Below, piece by piece: positions 1-6,141 of a DNA stretch of 37,749 bases. Made by a program: the position numbers and the translations under genes. The stretch is from Rhizorhapis sp. SPR117 (lineage in GTDB: Bacteria; Pseudomonadota; Alphaproteobacteria; Sphingomonadales; Sphingomonadaceae). Position 1 is the first letter of the stretch, and every line of letters starts with the position of its first letter. The stretch is from positions 1 through 37,749 of the forward strand of contig NZ_JAKKIE010000041.1 of the NCBI RefSeq assembly GCF_021742065.1, read 5' to 3'. The notes under the pieces were generated by a model that was not told where the DNA came from, did not search any database, and worked only from the letters and a program-made list of their open reading frames with translations.

Positions 1-105
1 ATCGTCAACAACAACCAGCCCGTTCCCGACGTGTTCTCCAAGATGACCAAAATCGCAGCTTCGGGCCGACTGGGCCATCTACGCAAGCGATTTAACAGGT
101 CCTGA
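1..105 (+). CDS. C-terminal end of an unidentified protein
   Basis: Frame 1 is open from the window edge to a TGA at 103-105, giving 34 residues that end in a basic stretch (GRLGHLRKRFNRS). The 5' part lies outside the window, so the family cannot be told. Its stop overlaps a CTG at 102 that is in frame with the next gene, so the two may have been translationally coupled. This is a partial gene with no assigned function. Confidence 0.4.
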   Translation: MVNNNQPVPDVFSKMTKIAASGRLGHLRKRFNRS

Positions 106-116
106 GCCTAGCAACA

Positions 117-698
117 TTGCGATATTATACCGACGCCGCTCCCACTTATGTTGGCAGCGGTAGCGGCGGCCAAAACCGATATCTCGCTCACTTTATGAGC
201 AAGGTTGCGCCTGGGTCACGAGTTCTCGATCTCGGCTGCGGCGGGGCGGTTGACGCCGCTGCGATGCTTGATTGCGGCCTCATGGTAGACGCCACAGAAG
301 GCTCGCCGAGTTTGGCGGCGGTGGCCTCAAAGCGGCTTAGAGGCAAGGTTTCTATTATGCGTTTTGATGAACTTGATGCGGTGGAAATCTACGATGCCGT
401 GTGGGCCAGTGCGAGCCTAATCCATGTCCCGCGTGTTGCGCTCTCACCCGTTTTGGCAAGGGTTTACGCTGCGCTGAAACCGGGGGGCATCCATTTCGCT
501 ACCTACAAATCTGGGGGCTCGGAAGGCCGCGATAGCGTGGGGCGATATTACAACTACCCCTCCGCTGACGAGCTTCGCACCTTCTATGCTCGATCAGCCG
601 CGTGGGACATAGCTCTGATCGAAGACTATGTTGGTGGCGGCTTCGAGGCGGGCAAAGGTCCGTGGTTGGCAATCGAAGCTTACCGAAAAAGACAGTAA
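117..698 (+). CDS. Class I SAM-dependent methyltransferase
   Basis: The 193-residue protein has the SAM-binding motif I VLDLGCGGAVDA near residue 35-46, an acidic residue after strand 2 (DATEGSP) and the post-motif segment VWASASLIHV followed by ALKPGGIHFATYK. This is the Rossmann-like fold of small-molecule or protein methyltransferases; the substrate cannot be read. The TTG at 117 is the first usual start codon after an in-frame stop at 93-95. The reading frame extends back to a CTG at 102 that would add SLAT before LRYYTDAAPTY and would overlap the upstream TGA in the manner of an ATGA junction. The true start is therefore doubtful, and an ATG may have mutated to CTG. The gene is cytosolic by composition, with no signal or membrane segment. 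Confidence 0.8.
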   Translation: MRYYTDAAPTYVGSGSGGQNRYLAHFMSKVAPGSRVLDLGCGGAVDAAAMLDCGLMVDATEGSPSLAAVASKRLRGKVSIMRFDELDAVEIYDAVWASASLIHVPRVALSPVLARVYAALKPGGIHFATYKSGGSEGRDSVGRYYNYPSADELRTFYARSAAWDIALIEDYVGGGFEAGKGPWLAIEAYRKRQ

Positions 699-775
699 GC
701 GGTAACGTCAGCTTTCGAGATCCAGCGCCGAAAACCAGACCATCAGAAATCCACCAAAGTTTGCCGTTTCCGCGA

Positions 776-1396
776 TCACGCGGCGACGGCCGACGCACAG
801 GCCCAACGATCCCCTATCCAGCGGATTTCAACCGGTTCCGCGTTGCTGATCGCCGGCGGTTCGCCCTTGCGCCAGAACCGGAGCATCTTGGCCCGATCGT
901 CCAGATGGGCGTCGGCGACGATCGCGCGGGCGGCCTGGATGAACTGCCCATGCCCGAACACATAGACCAGCGATCCGGCAGGCATGGCGGCGAGGCGGGC
1001 CAGCGCCGCGTCGCAGCGACGGAGCAAGGCGCGGAAACTCTCCGCCCCTTCCCCGTCGCAATAATCTGGATCGGCCGCGCTCCAATAGCGTTCGAGGTGC
1101 GGCATCCGTTCGGCGCTGCGCGTGCCGTTCCAGCGCGCCGGTTGCAGATAGGTGAACTCTTCTATCGGCCACGTCTCCACCGGCACAGCGGGGAATCTGG
1201 CGATGGTAGGCGCGGCCGTTTGCCGGGTGCGGGTATAGGGCGAGGTGACGATGAGCGCGGGCGCTTCGGCCCAGCTCGCCGCGACCGCGCGCGCCTGTTC
1301 GTGGCCCCGCTCCGTCAGCTCGATCGTCGCCAGATCGTGGCACGGCACGCCGGCGTTGCCGGTGCTTTCGCCGTGGCGGATGAATATGACCCTCAT
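776..1396 (-). CDS. Histidine phosphatase family protein (phosphoglycerate mutase-like)
   Basis: The protein (206 aa) begins MRVIFIRHGES, the RHG catalytic signature in which the histidine is transiently phosphorylated. A second catalytic histidine lies in VYVFGHGQFIQAA near residue 147, and the SPYTRTRQTA segment fits the conserved arginine region. Family members dephosphorylate sugar phosphates, nucleotides or other small phosphoesters; no substrate is implied here. It lies downstream of the YafQ/DinJ pair on the same strand with a 14-bp gap, so it may be read from the same transcript. The family assignment is firm, the function open. Confidence 0.85.
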   Translation of the reverse strand: MRVIFIRHGESTGNAGVPCHDLATIELTERGHEQARAVAASWAEAPALIVTSPYTRTRQTAAPTIARFPAVPVETWPIEEFTYLQPARWNGTRSAERMPHLERYWSAADPDYCDGEGAESFRALLRRCDAALARLAAMPAGSLVYVFGHGQFIQAARAIVADAHLDDRAKMLRFWRKGEPPAISNAEPVEIRWIGDRWACASAVAA

Positions 1397-1410
1397 GCGT
1401 TTCCCCTCCC

Positions 1411-1692
1411 TTACCCAAAAACTTCGCTATGGGAGCCGAGACGGGCGAGGCGCAGCGTGGAGTCGTCGGGCTTGGCGTAGATCAGCACCAGGTCCGGCTT
1501 GACGTGGCAATCACGGTAGCCCGCCCAATCGCCGCTCAGATCATGGTCGCGATACTTGGGATCGAGCGGCGTATCGGTCGCCAGCGCGACCAAGACGGGT
1601 TGAAGATCGGCGTCGAGGGTCGCCCGATGCCGGCCTTTCGATTCCCGCTTGTAGTCGCGCTTGAACCGGGTCGAACGGTCAATCGTCCGCAT
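1411..1692 (-). CDS. yafQ: YafQ-family toxin of a type II toxin-antitoxin system
   Basis: The protein (93 aa) matches YafQ/RelE-superfamily mRNA endoribonucleases in length and pattern: an N-terminal FKRDYKRESKGRH helix, then LDPKYRDHDLSGDWAGYRDCHVKPDLVLIYA and a C-terminal LRLARLGSHSEVFG containing the conserved histidine-x-x-x-phenylalanine end. Such toxins cut mRNA on the ribosome. The ATG at 1692 lies inside the 3' end of the antitoxin gene with a 14-base overlap, the usual coupled order of antitoxin then toxin. A pair like this would favour retention of the surrounding plasmid block. Confidence 0.9.
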   Translation of the reverse strand: MRTIDRSTRFKRDYKRESKGRHRATLDADLQPVLVALATDTPLDPKYRDHDLSGDWAGYRDCHVKPDLVLIYAKPDDSTLRLARLGSHSEVFG

Positions 1693-1945
1693 GGAGGTCC
1701 GCCATCAGCGCATCGACGCTGGCGAACTTAGCGCCCTTCCCCGCCGCCAGCTCCGCCATTGCCTCGCGCGTCGCGGCGTTCGGCACCTTGACCTCGAAAG
1801 GCAGACGCCGCTCATCAGCGATACGCAGCATCAGCAGCCGGATAGCGTCGGAGATCGAAAGCCCCATCGCGCCCAGCGCGGCGGTGGCGCGTTCCTTTGT
1901 CGCATTGTCGATCCTGGCGCGAACATAGGTGTCGGCGACGGCCAT
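1679..1945 (-). CDS. dinJ: RelB/DinJ-family antitoxin
   Basis: The product (88 aa) begins with a ribbon-helix-helix DNA-binding segment (YVRARIDNATKERATAALGAMGLSISDAIRLLMLRI) typical of RelB/DinJ antitoxins. Its C-terminal half should wrap the toxin (LPFEVKVPNAATREAM onward). It precedes and overlaps the YafQ gene, with AAAGGAAAT as a likely ribosome binding site 5 to 10 bases before the ATG at 1945. The RHH domain normally binds the promoter with toxin as co-repressor; tandem GTAGTC repeats lie just upstream. Confidence 0.88.
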   Translation of the reverse strand: MAVADTYVRARIDNATKERATAALGAMGLSISDAIRLLMLRIADERRLPFEVKVPNAATREAMAELAAGKGAKFASVDALMADLHADD

Positions 1946-1967
1946 TGTGATTTCCTTTCAAAGTAAC

Positions 1968-1984
1968 GTAGTCCCAATGTAGTC
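1968..1984 (-). promoter_or_regulatory. Candidate toxin-antitoxin operator (tandem GTAGTC)
   Basis: Two GTAGTC hexamers at 1968-1973 and 1979-1984 are spaced 11 bases start to start, one helical turn, and lie 23 to 39 bases upstream of the antitoxin ATG. RHH antitoxins bind such short repeats side by side. The repeats are seen directly; the operator role is inferred from place and spacing. Confidence 0.4.
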
Positions 1985-2037
1985 ACAAACCAGCTTTTCG
2001 CAAGATGGCGCTCCCCTGCAATTTGGGTTTCGTTCAC

Positions 2038-2407
2038 GGCGCGGAATCAATCCGGCTTTTCACGCCAAGCAATTTAGCGCCTGCCGCTGGCGCGACACCG
2101 TGGCTCTAGTCGCTTACGCTCCCCAAGCCCGCAAGCGGTCTTGGCCCAAGGTGACGATCCACATGGCGGGACGAGGTGCCGGCGTGCGCCGGCGTCGATC
2201 TTCGCTTGAGGGGGGAAAGGCGGTCCCGGCCGCCTCTCCCCCGCAACGACAATCAGACGGGCCGTGGCTCACTCGGCTGCGCCTCGCTGCGCCCGCACCA
2301 CCCCGTCAGATTCTCGCTGCCCCCCTCTCTGCCGGCTGCTCCGCGCGAACTCGGGAGCGATGGCGAGAGGCCATCGCCCCAAGGGCGATTTGAAGGGAGT
2401 AGAGACG
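2038..2407. other. Gene-free leader with strong hairpins upstream of the SprT-like gene
   Basis: No credible gene is seen here; open frames in this stretch are GC-driven. A strong hairpin spans 2211-2242, with 13-base arms (GGGGGAAAGGCGG against CCGCCTCTCCCCC, one mismatch) around TCCCGG. A smaller GATGGC/GCCATC hairpin lies at about 2366-2382, shortly before the SprT-like start. The stretch could be a long 5' leader, a small RNA or a single-strand initiation site; nothing in the sequence decides among these. Confidence 0.4.
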
Positions 2408-3052
2408 ATGACCCATGACAACCGGGAAAGCTGGCTCAATGCGGTGGCGGATGGCATGGCCCCGCTGTTCGAGGCGCTGGACGCCCCTCTGCCCGATCGC
2501 GTGCGCGTGGCGATCGGCTTCACCAGCAGGGGAGCCAAGGGCAAGGCGATCGGCGAGTGCTGGGACAACCGGCTCAGCGCGGACGGGCATTTTGAAATCT
2601 TCATCCGCCCGGACCTGGCGCACGCGGCCGACGCCCTGCCGGCGCAGATCGCGGCGATCCTTGCGCATGAGCTGGTCCATGCCGCTGTCGGCATCCCGGC
2701 CGGACATGGGATGGCGTTTAAACGGGTTGCGCTGGGGCTTGGCCTTGTCGGGCCGATGCGCGCCACCACTCCCGGCGAGGCGTTCCTTGCGGCGGTCGCG
2801 CCGATCCTCGATGCCGGTGGCCCCCTCCCTCATGCCCGTCTCGACACAGGCGGGGAGTCGACCGCGCCCAAGAAGCAGAAAACCCGGATGCTCAAATGCG
2901 AGTGCGCGACGTGCGGCTATACCGTCAGGACTGCGCGCAAATGGCTGGAGCTGGCCGGAGCGCCGCTTTGCCCGATCGAGGATCATGGGGTCATGCAGCA
3001 TGAGGCGCTGGACGATGACGAAGGCGAGGGGGACGAGGGCGAAGGAGGTTAA
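2408..3052 (+). CDS. SprT-like zinc metalloprotease-domain protein
   Basis: I place the start at the ATG at 2408, preceded by GAAGGGAG, giving 214 aa. HELVH at residues 87-91 with a further histidine at 100 (GHGMAFKR) forms the zinc-binding SprT/Spartan-type active site. A C-terminal zinc-ribbon-like part has cysteines at 164, 166, 169 and 188, followed by a very acidic tail (DDDEGEGDEGEGG). SprT-like domains in eukaryotic Spartan cleave DNA-protein crosslinks; plasmid-borne bacterial versions are poorly studied. It is the first gene of the sprT-parA-RHH set, with 79 bases to parA that contain a CATGCAAACATG site. A role in clearing protein-DNA adducts such as relaxase or initiator complexes is only a guess. 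A longer frame from 2264 has no ribosome binding site and overlaps the hairpin leader. Confidence 0.8.
   Translation: MTHDNRESWLNAVADGMAPLFEALDAPLPDRVRVAIGFTSRGAKGKAIGECWDNRLSADGHFEIFIRPDLAHAADALPAQIAAILAHELVHAAVGIPAGHGMAFKRVALGLGLVGPMRATTPGEAFLAAVAPILDAGGPLPHARLDTGGESTAPKKQKTRMLKCECATCGYTVRTARKWLELAGAPLCPIEDHGVMQHEALDDDEGEGDEGEGG
2715..2724. repeat. CGTTTAAACG palindrome, copy 1
   Basis: A perfect 10-base palindrome inside the SprT-like gene, read in frame as part of Phe-Lys-Arg. It is one of five copies confined to the plasmid-type block. Confidence 0.6.
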
Positions 3053-3096
3053 GCCCCCCCCTGCCCCTTTCATTCGGGCGCGGCTTGCGTTATGCC

Positions 3097-3120
3097 CACA
3101 TGCAAACATGCGTTCATGTA
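3097..3120. promoter_or_regulatory. Candidate partition site or operator A upstream of parA
   Basis: CACATGCAAACAT at 3097-3109 is followed by a G and a further CATGTA at 3115-3120, ending 12 bases before the parA ATG. The core CATGYAAACAT recurs at 3741, 4094 and, inverted, 4698. Plasmid RHH partners of ParA bind short repeats near their own operon, so this may be both centromere and operator. That role is inferred. Confidence 0.5.
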
Positions 3121-3131
3121 AGGATATTCAC

Positions 3132-3785
3132 ATGCCAACAATCGCGATCATCAGCCAGAAGGGGGGCGCGGGCAAGACCACCCTTGCCCTGCATCTGGCC
3201 GCCGCCGCCGAGGATTCCGGTCATACCGCGCTGGTGATCGACCTCGATCCGCAAGCGACGGCGAGCCAATGGGCGGCATGGCGGCAGGATGCGCCCCCGG
3301 TCGTGATTGACAGCGCTCCCCCTCGCCTCGCCGCCAAGATCGAGCAGGCGACGGCGCAGGGCGCGGCGTTCATCGTGATCGACACCCCGCCCCATGCCGA
3401 CAGCGCCGCCAGCGCCGCCGTCGAGGCGGCTGACCTGGTATTGATTCCGTGTCGGCCGAGCGCGTTCGACTTGGCCGCGATCAAGACCACCGCCAGCCTT
3501 GTGAAGATGCGCGGCAAGCCCGCGTTCGTGATCTTCACGGCGGGAAGCCCGACCGCGCCGCGCATGTATGACGAGGCGGCGCAGCTCGTGCAGGGCTATG
3601 GGCTGGATGCCTGCCCGCTTCATGTCGCGGATCGCGCCGCGTTCCGCCATGCGGCGACGGAGGGCAAAACCGTGATGGAGATCGAGCCGAACGGCAAGGC
3701 GGCCGACGAGGTGCGCCAGCTTTACAAGTGGGCATGTAGGCATGTAAACATGCCAGCATCTAGGAAACGAAGGGCCAGCGTATGA
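3132..3785 (+). CDS. parA: ParA-family partition ATPase
   Basis: The protein (217 aa) starts MPTIAIISQKGGAGKTT, the deviant Walker A motif (lysines 10 and 15) of ParA/MinD ATPases. It continues with VIDLDPQATASQWAAWR (motif A') and FIVIDTPPH (Walker B-like). The short length without an N-terminal HTH places it with type Ib ParA proteins, which pair with small RHH centromere-binding proteins. ATP-dependent cycling on the nucleoid would position the plasmid. The ATG at 3132 fits the family's N-terminus; the long frame upstream is a shadow of the SprT-like gene. Its stop overlaps the next start as ATGA at 3782-3785. Confidence 0.93.
   Translation: MPTIAIISQKGGAGKTTLALHLAAAAEDSGHTALVIDLDPQATASQWAAWRQDAPPVVIDSAPPRLAAKIEQATAQGAAFIVIDTPPHADSAASAAVEAADLVLIPCRPSAFDLAAIKTTASLVKMRGKPAFVIFTAGSPTAPRMYDEAAQLVQGYGLDACPLHVADRAAFRHAATEGKTVMEIEPNGKAADEVRQLYKWACRHVNMPASRKRRASV
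3733..3756. promoter_or_regulatory. Candidate partition site B near the end of parA
   Basis: CATGTAGG is followed by CATGTAAACATG (3741-3752), inside the last codons of parA and 30 bases before the RHH gene. It shares the CATGYAAACAT core with the other three sites, so codons for Ala-Cys-Arg-His-Val-Asn-Met may be constrained by a binding site. Confidence 0.45.
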
Positions 3786-4084
3786 GCCGGAAGGGATCAT
3801 TGCTTGCATTGCGGGATCGCGATCCCGCGCCGTCGCCAGCGACGGCCGAGCCGGAGGGGAGGGCGTCCGCGCCGATCGCCGGCGGCACCGGCACAGCGAC
3901 CGGCAGCAGCCCGGTTGCGCCGAGCCGCCAGGGCAAGAAGGCGATGACGGGCTATTTCAGCCCGGATATGTCGTTCGCCATGCACATGACCGCCCGCAAG
4001 CACGGGATGAGCTTGCAGGACGCGATGGCCGAGGCGTTCAACGACTGGCTGCGCAAGATGGGGGAAAGCCCTGTAGGCAAGTAA
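3782..4084 (+). CDS. Ribbon-helix-helix partition partner of ParA
   Basis: The protein (100 aa) has a disordered, Ala/Pro/Gly-rich N-terminal half and a C-terminal segment, KKAMTGYFSPDMSFAMHM followed by TARKHGMSLQDAMAEAFNDWLRKMG. That segment reads as a beta strand and two helices of an RHH DNA-binding fold. Its start overlaps the parA stop (ATGA), so the two are translated together. In type Ib systems the flexible N-terminal tail stimulates ParA ATPase and the RHH domain binds the centromere. The CATGYAAACAT repeats around the genes are the obvious candidate target. Confidence 0.75.
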   Translation: MSRKGSLLALRDRDPAPSPATAEPEGRASAPIAGGTGTATGSSPVAPSRQGKKAMTGYFSPDMSFAMHMTARKHGMSLQDAMAEAFNDWLRKMGESPVGK

Positions 4085-4104
4085 GCATGTTCACATGCAA
4101 ACAT
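4073..4104 (+). repeat. Left arm of a 32-bp imperfect inverted repeat (site C)
   Basis: The arm includes GCATGTTCACATGCAAACAT at 4085-4104, whose exact reverse complement lies at 4698-4717. Over 32 bases the arms match at 28 positions. It covers the stop of the RHH gene and ends 18 bases before the TrmO-like ATG. Confidence 0.75.
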
Positions 4105-4122
4105 ACGGAGACAAGCGGATCA

Positions 4123-4584
4123 ATGACATACACGATCGAAGCTGTTGGGCATGTGCGTGGCGGTAGGGCCGATCCGATCGACGACGATTGGGGTCAGAGC
4201 CGTTCTACCATCGAGCTAGATCCGGCGGAGTTTGGCCCCGATGCGCTCGCCGGGTTGGAGGCGTTCAGCCATGCGGAAATCATCTTCCTCTTCGATAAGG
4301 TGACGCCGGAGAAGATTGAGAAGGGCGCTCGCCACCCACGCGACCGAGAGGATTGGCCGCTCACCGGCATTTTCGGCCAACGCGGCAAAAACCGGCCGAA
4401 CCGGCTCGGTGTGACGGTATGCAGAATCCTGTCCCTTGAGGGCACTCGGCTCCATGTTGAGGGCCTAGATGCGATCGACGGCACGCCCGTGATCGACATA
4501 AAGCCGGTGATGCGCGAGTTTCTGCCTCGCGGAGAAATACGACAACCGGGATGGGTGGCGGAATTGATGGCCGCGTATTGGTGA
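4123..4584 (+). CDS. TrmO/TsaA-domain (UPF0066) SAM-dependent methyltransferase
   Basis: From the ATG at 4123 the protein is 153 aa and shows the TsaA-domain landmarks in order: IEAVGHVRGG, FSHAEIIFLF, ARHPRDREDWPLTGIFGQRG, KNRPNRLGVTVCRI, and VEGLDAIDGTPVIDIKPV. E. coli TrmO N-methylates t6A in tRNA-Thr with SAM. This protein has the core domain only and lacks the C-terminal extension of full-length TrmO. An upstream ATG at 4087 lies within the inverted repeat and would add 12 residues coded by it, which is less likely. The gene sits alone between inverted repeats 4073-4104 and 4698-4729, so it looks like a cassette gained within the par-rep block. Substrate unproven. Confidence 0.82.
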   Translation: MTYTIEAVGHVRGGRADPIDDDWGQSRSTIELDPAEFGPDALAGLEAFSHAEIIFLFDKVTPEKIEKGARHPRDREDWPLTGIFGQRGKNRPNRLGVTVCRILSLEGTRLHVEGLDAIDGTPVIDIKPVMREFLPRGEIRQPGWVAELMAAYW

Positions 4585-4697
4585 GGGTGCAGACGGCAGA
4601 AAGCGCCTACGGTTGGCCGTCCAAGCGCCCCATTTGCCATTCCCGATTGCTGACATTCGCGAGCCTGCTCCCCCATCATGGAACAAGACGAGGCGTA

Positions 4698-4729
4698 ATG
4701 TTTGCATGTGAACATGCCCGCTTGCCTGC
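4698..4729 (-). repeat. Right arm of the 32-bp imperfect inverted repeat (site D)
   Basis: The reverse complement of this arm matches 4073-4104 at 28 of 32 bases, including 20 in a row. It lies 11 bases beyond the repA stop and after the TrmO-like gene, between two convergent genes. Confidence 0.75.
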
Positions 4730-4739
4730 ATGGGGCGGG

Positions 4740-5840
4740 TCAGCGCATCGGCTTGCGTTCGTGCCGTTTCTTGCAAAAGCCGATGAAGGCCCCGCCAGGG
4801 CTTTTGAGCTCGGGCTTGCCCATGTCGTGCCACCAAGACACCCATTCGTTATAGAGCGCGTAAATATCGTATCCCGGCGCGGCGGTTTTGGCGTCGTGCA
4901 TGGTTTCGGGGTCAATATAGGGCGCATCATTGGCGATACTGACAGGATCGGCCTTGGCCTTGAGGCCGGAGCGGTTGCGAAACAGAATGACGTCATCGTC
5001 CATTGTCACGGCATAGTCAGGGAAATGACCGTGGTCCGCGTCATGCTCGCAGACCTTCTTGACCAGCGCCCGGAACACCCGGAGCGAGCTGTTGGAGCCG
5101 CATTTCTTCTGGAGCAGCTCTAGCCCGATCTTCCATTCGTCCTTCACGCCGCAATGCTTGCGGGCCAGTTCATACATGCGCCGCTCGAATGGCTTGCGGA
5201 GCCGGAAATAATCCCGGTGGAGGGTCAGGACGTTCTTGCTGATGACCGAGCGGTAAACCCATTCCGACAGGGTGATTTCAAGATCGAGCATCCGGCCGTC
5301 GAACGTCTTGCGGGTGATCTTGGCTTCCTCGATCAAGCCGAAAATCCGCGTTTCCTCAATGCCGCCGGTTTGAATGTTGGTCCGCACGGTCGTTCCGCGC
5401 AGGCGGGTGAGGGCGTCGGCCATCAGCCGATAGCCTTCGCCGCTGGTCTGCCGGTTGGTGGCGACCAGCATGTCATAGGCTTGCAGGCGCAGGGTGCGGT
5501 TTGGGGATTCGCCCCGGTTCATTTTCGCGACGAGCTGCGAAATGCAGTAGATCAATATATCCTTGTCGTGGATCGTCGCCAGGCCCTTGCCCGAAGGGAT
5601 AATCTCAAGGACGTTGCCGTTATGCTCGTAGCGCCGCATCCGGTTGTCGGGCTTGGTCGAGAGCGAAAAGACGGGATGCTCCATCGAGGCCATATCGTCC
5701 TTCGGGATCGCGTCCAGCACGTCGCAGATGAACAAGTCCTGGTTGGGGTGCCGCACCGGCAGCAGGGGCGTGCGACCGTCGCCGTCCACAACGCCGGCAG
5801 GCGCAACGTCAAACAAGGTAGGGGCAGGGTCTATCGTCAT
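4740..5840 (-). CDS. repA: Plasmid replication initiator protein RepA (RPA family)
   Basis: The protein (366 aa) resembles alphaproteobacterial plasmid RPA/RepA initiators: HPNQDLFICDVLDAIPKDD, then MEHPVFSLSTKPD, YEHNGNVLEIIPSGKGLATI, KDILIYCISQL, and the winged-helix part LHRDYFRLRKPFERRMYELARKHCG. The C-terminus (YNEWVSWWHDMGKPELKSPGGAFIGFCKKRHERKP) is also typical. It would bind the iterons upstream and open the origin. The ATG at 5838-5840 lies inside the first iteron: the complement of TATCGTCATTTCAC is GTGAAATGACGATA, so Met-Thr-Ile is encoded by the repeat. No good Shine-Dalgarno sequence is seen before it. RepA bound to this iteron would block its own promoter-proximal region, suggesting tight autoregulation. 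Confidence 0.92.
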   Translation of the reverse strand: MTIDPAPTLFDVAPAGVVDGDGRTPLLPVRHPNQDLFICDVLDAIPKDDMASMEHPVFSLSTKPDNRMRRYEHNGNVLEIIPSGKGLATIHDKDILIYCISQLVAKMNRGESPNRTLRLQAYDMLVATNRQTSGEGYRLMADALTRLRGTTVRTNIQTGGIEETRIFGLIEEAKITRKTFDGRMLDLEITLSEWVYRSVISKNVLTLHRDYFRLRKPFERRMYELARKHCGVKDEWKIGLELLQKKCGSNSSLRVFRALVKKVCEHDADHGHFPDYAVTMDDDVILFRNRSGLKAKADPVSIANDAPYIDPETMHDAKTAAPGYDIYALYNEWVSWWHDMGKPELKSPGGAFIGFCKKRHERKPMR

Positions 5841-5930
5841 TTCACCGACGGCAGGACTACTATCGTCATTTCACATACGCAAGCGGATTATCGTCATTTC
5901 ACCGACAGGGGGCCGCTATCGTCATTTCAC
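5832..5930. repeat. Iteron array 1 (four TATCGTCATTTCAC)
   Basis: Exact 14-base copies begin at 5832, 5861, 5889 and 5917, spaced 29, 28 and 28 bases. The flanks alternate: copies 1 and 3 are followed by CGAC, copies 2 and 4 by ATACGC, so the array is a duplicated two-unit block. Copy 1 covers the repA start codon. Confidence 0.9.
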
Positions 5931-5963
5931 ATACGCTTGAGAGGGGCGAGCGTGGCCTGACGC

Positions 5964-6028
5964 TATCGTCATAGTGGAATCGCCTTTTCGTCACTCTGGA
6001 ATCGCTTTTTCGTCATAGTGGATTCACC
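5964..6028. repeat. Iteron array 2 (three TCGTCA-TGGAATCGC units)
   Basis: The units TCGTCATAGTGGAATCGC (5966), TCGTCACTCTGGAATCGC (5988) and TCGTCATAGTGGATTCAC (6010) are spaced 22 bases, about two helical turns. They share the TCGTCA core with array 1 but differ downstream and in period, so RepA may bind them in another form or with other affinity. Confidence 0.8.
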
Positions 6029-6132
6029 TGCGCGCCAAAATCTCCCGATTTCTTTAGCGTTTTCAAGCGGATACAAAATCGCTAGAATCCCGTAACACAT
6101 CACTAAACCCATATTTTAACACTAGGCGAGGT

Positions 6133-6141
6133 TGTGGATAA
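6133..6141 (-). promoter_or_regulatory. Consensus DnaA box
   Basis: TGTGGATAA is the complement of TTATCCACA, the consensus DnaA box. It ends the AT-richer part of the origin and implies that host DnaA takes part in opening it. Confidence 0.8.

Larger units (their letters stand above)
5829..6141. other. Origin of vegetative replication (oriV)
   Basis: The stretch contains two iteron arrays, an AT-richer segment (about 6040-6120, with TTTTAACAC and AAAATCGC tracts) and a consensus DnaA box, all directly upstream of repA. This is the standard layout of an iteron-controlled plasmid origin. Boundaries are approximate. Confidence 0.85.

Noticed and set aside
2415..3131. Extension of the parA frame far upstream (total 456 codons)
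   Set aside because: The upstream part overlaps the SprT-like gene in another frame and is Arg/Ser/Pro-rich; ParA starts naturally at the ATG at 3132.
5832..6028. Regular repeats as a CRISPR array
   Set aside because: The units are 14 to 18 bases with 4 to 15-base gaps next to repA and a DnaA box, with no cas genes; they are iterons.
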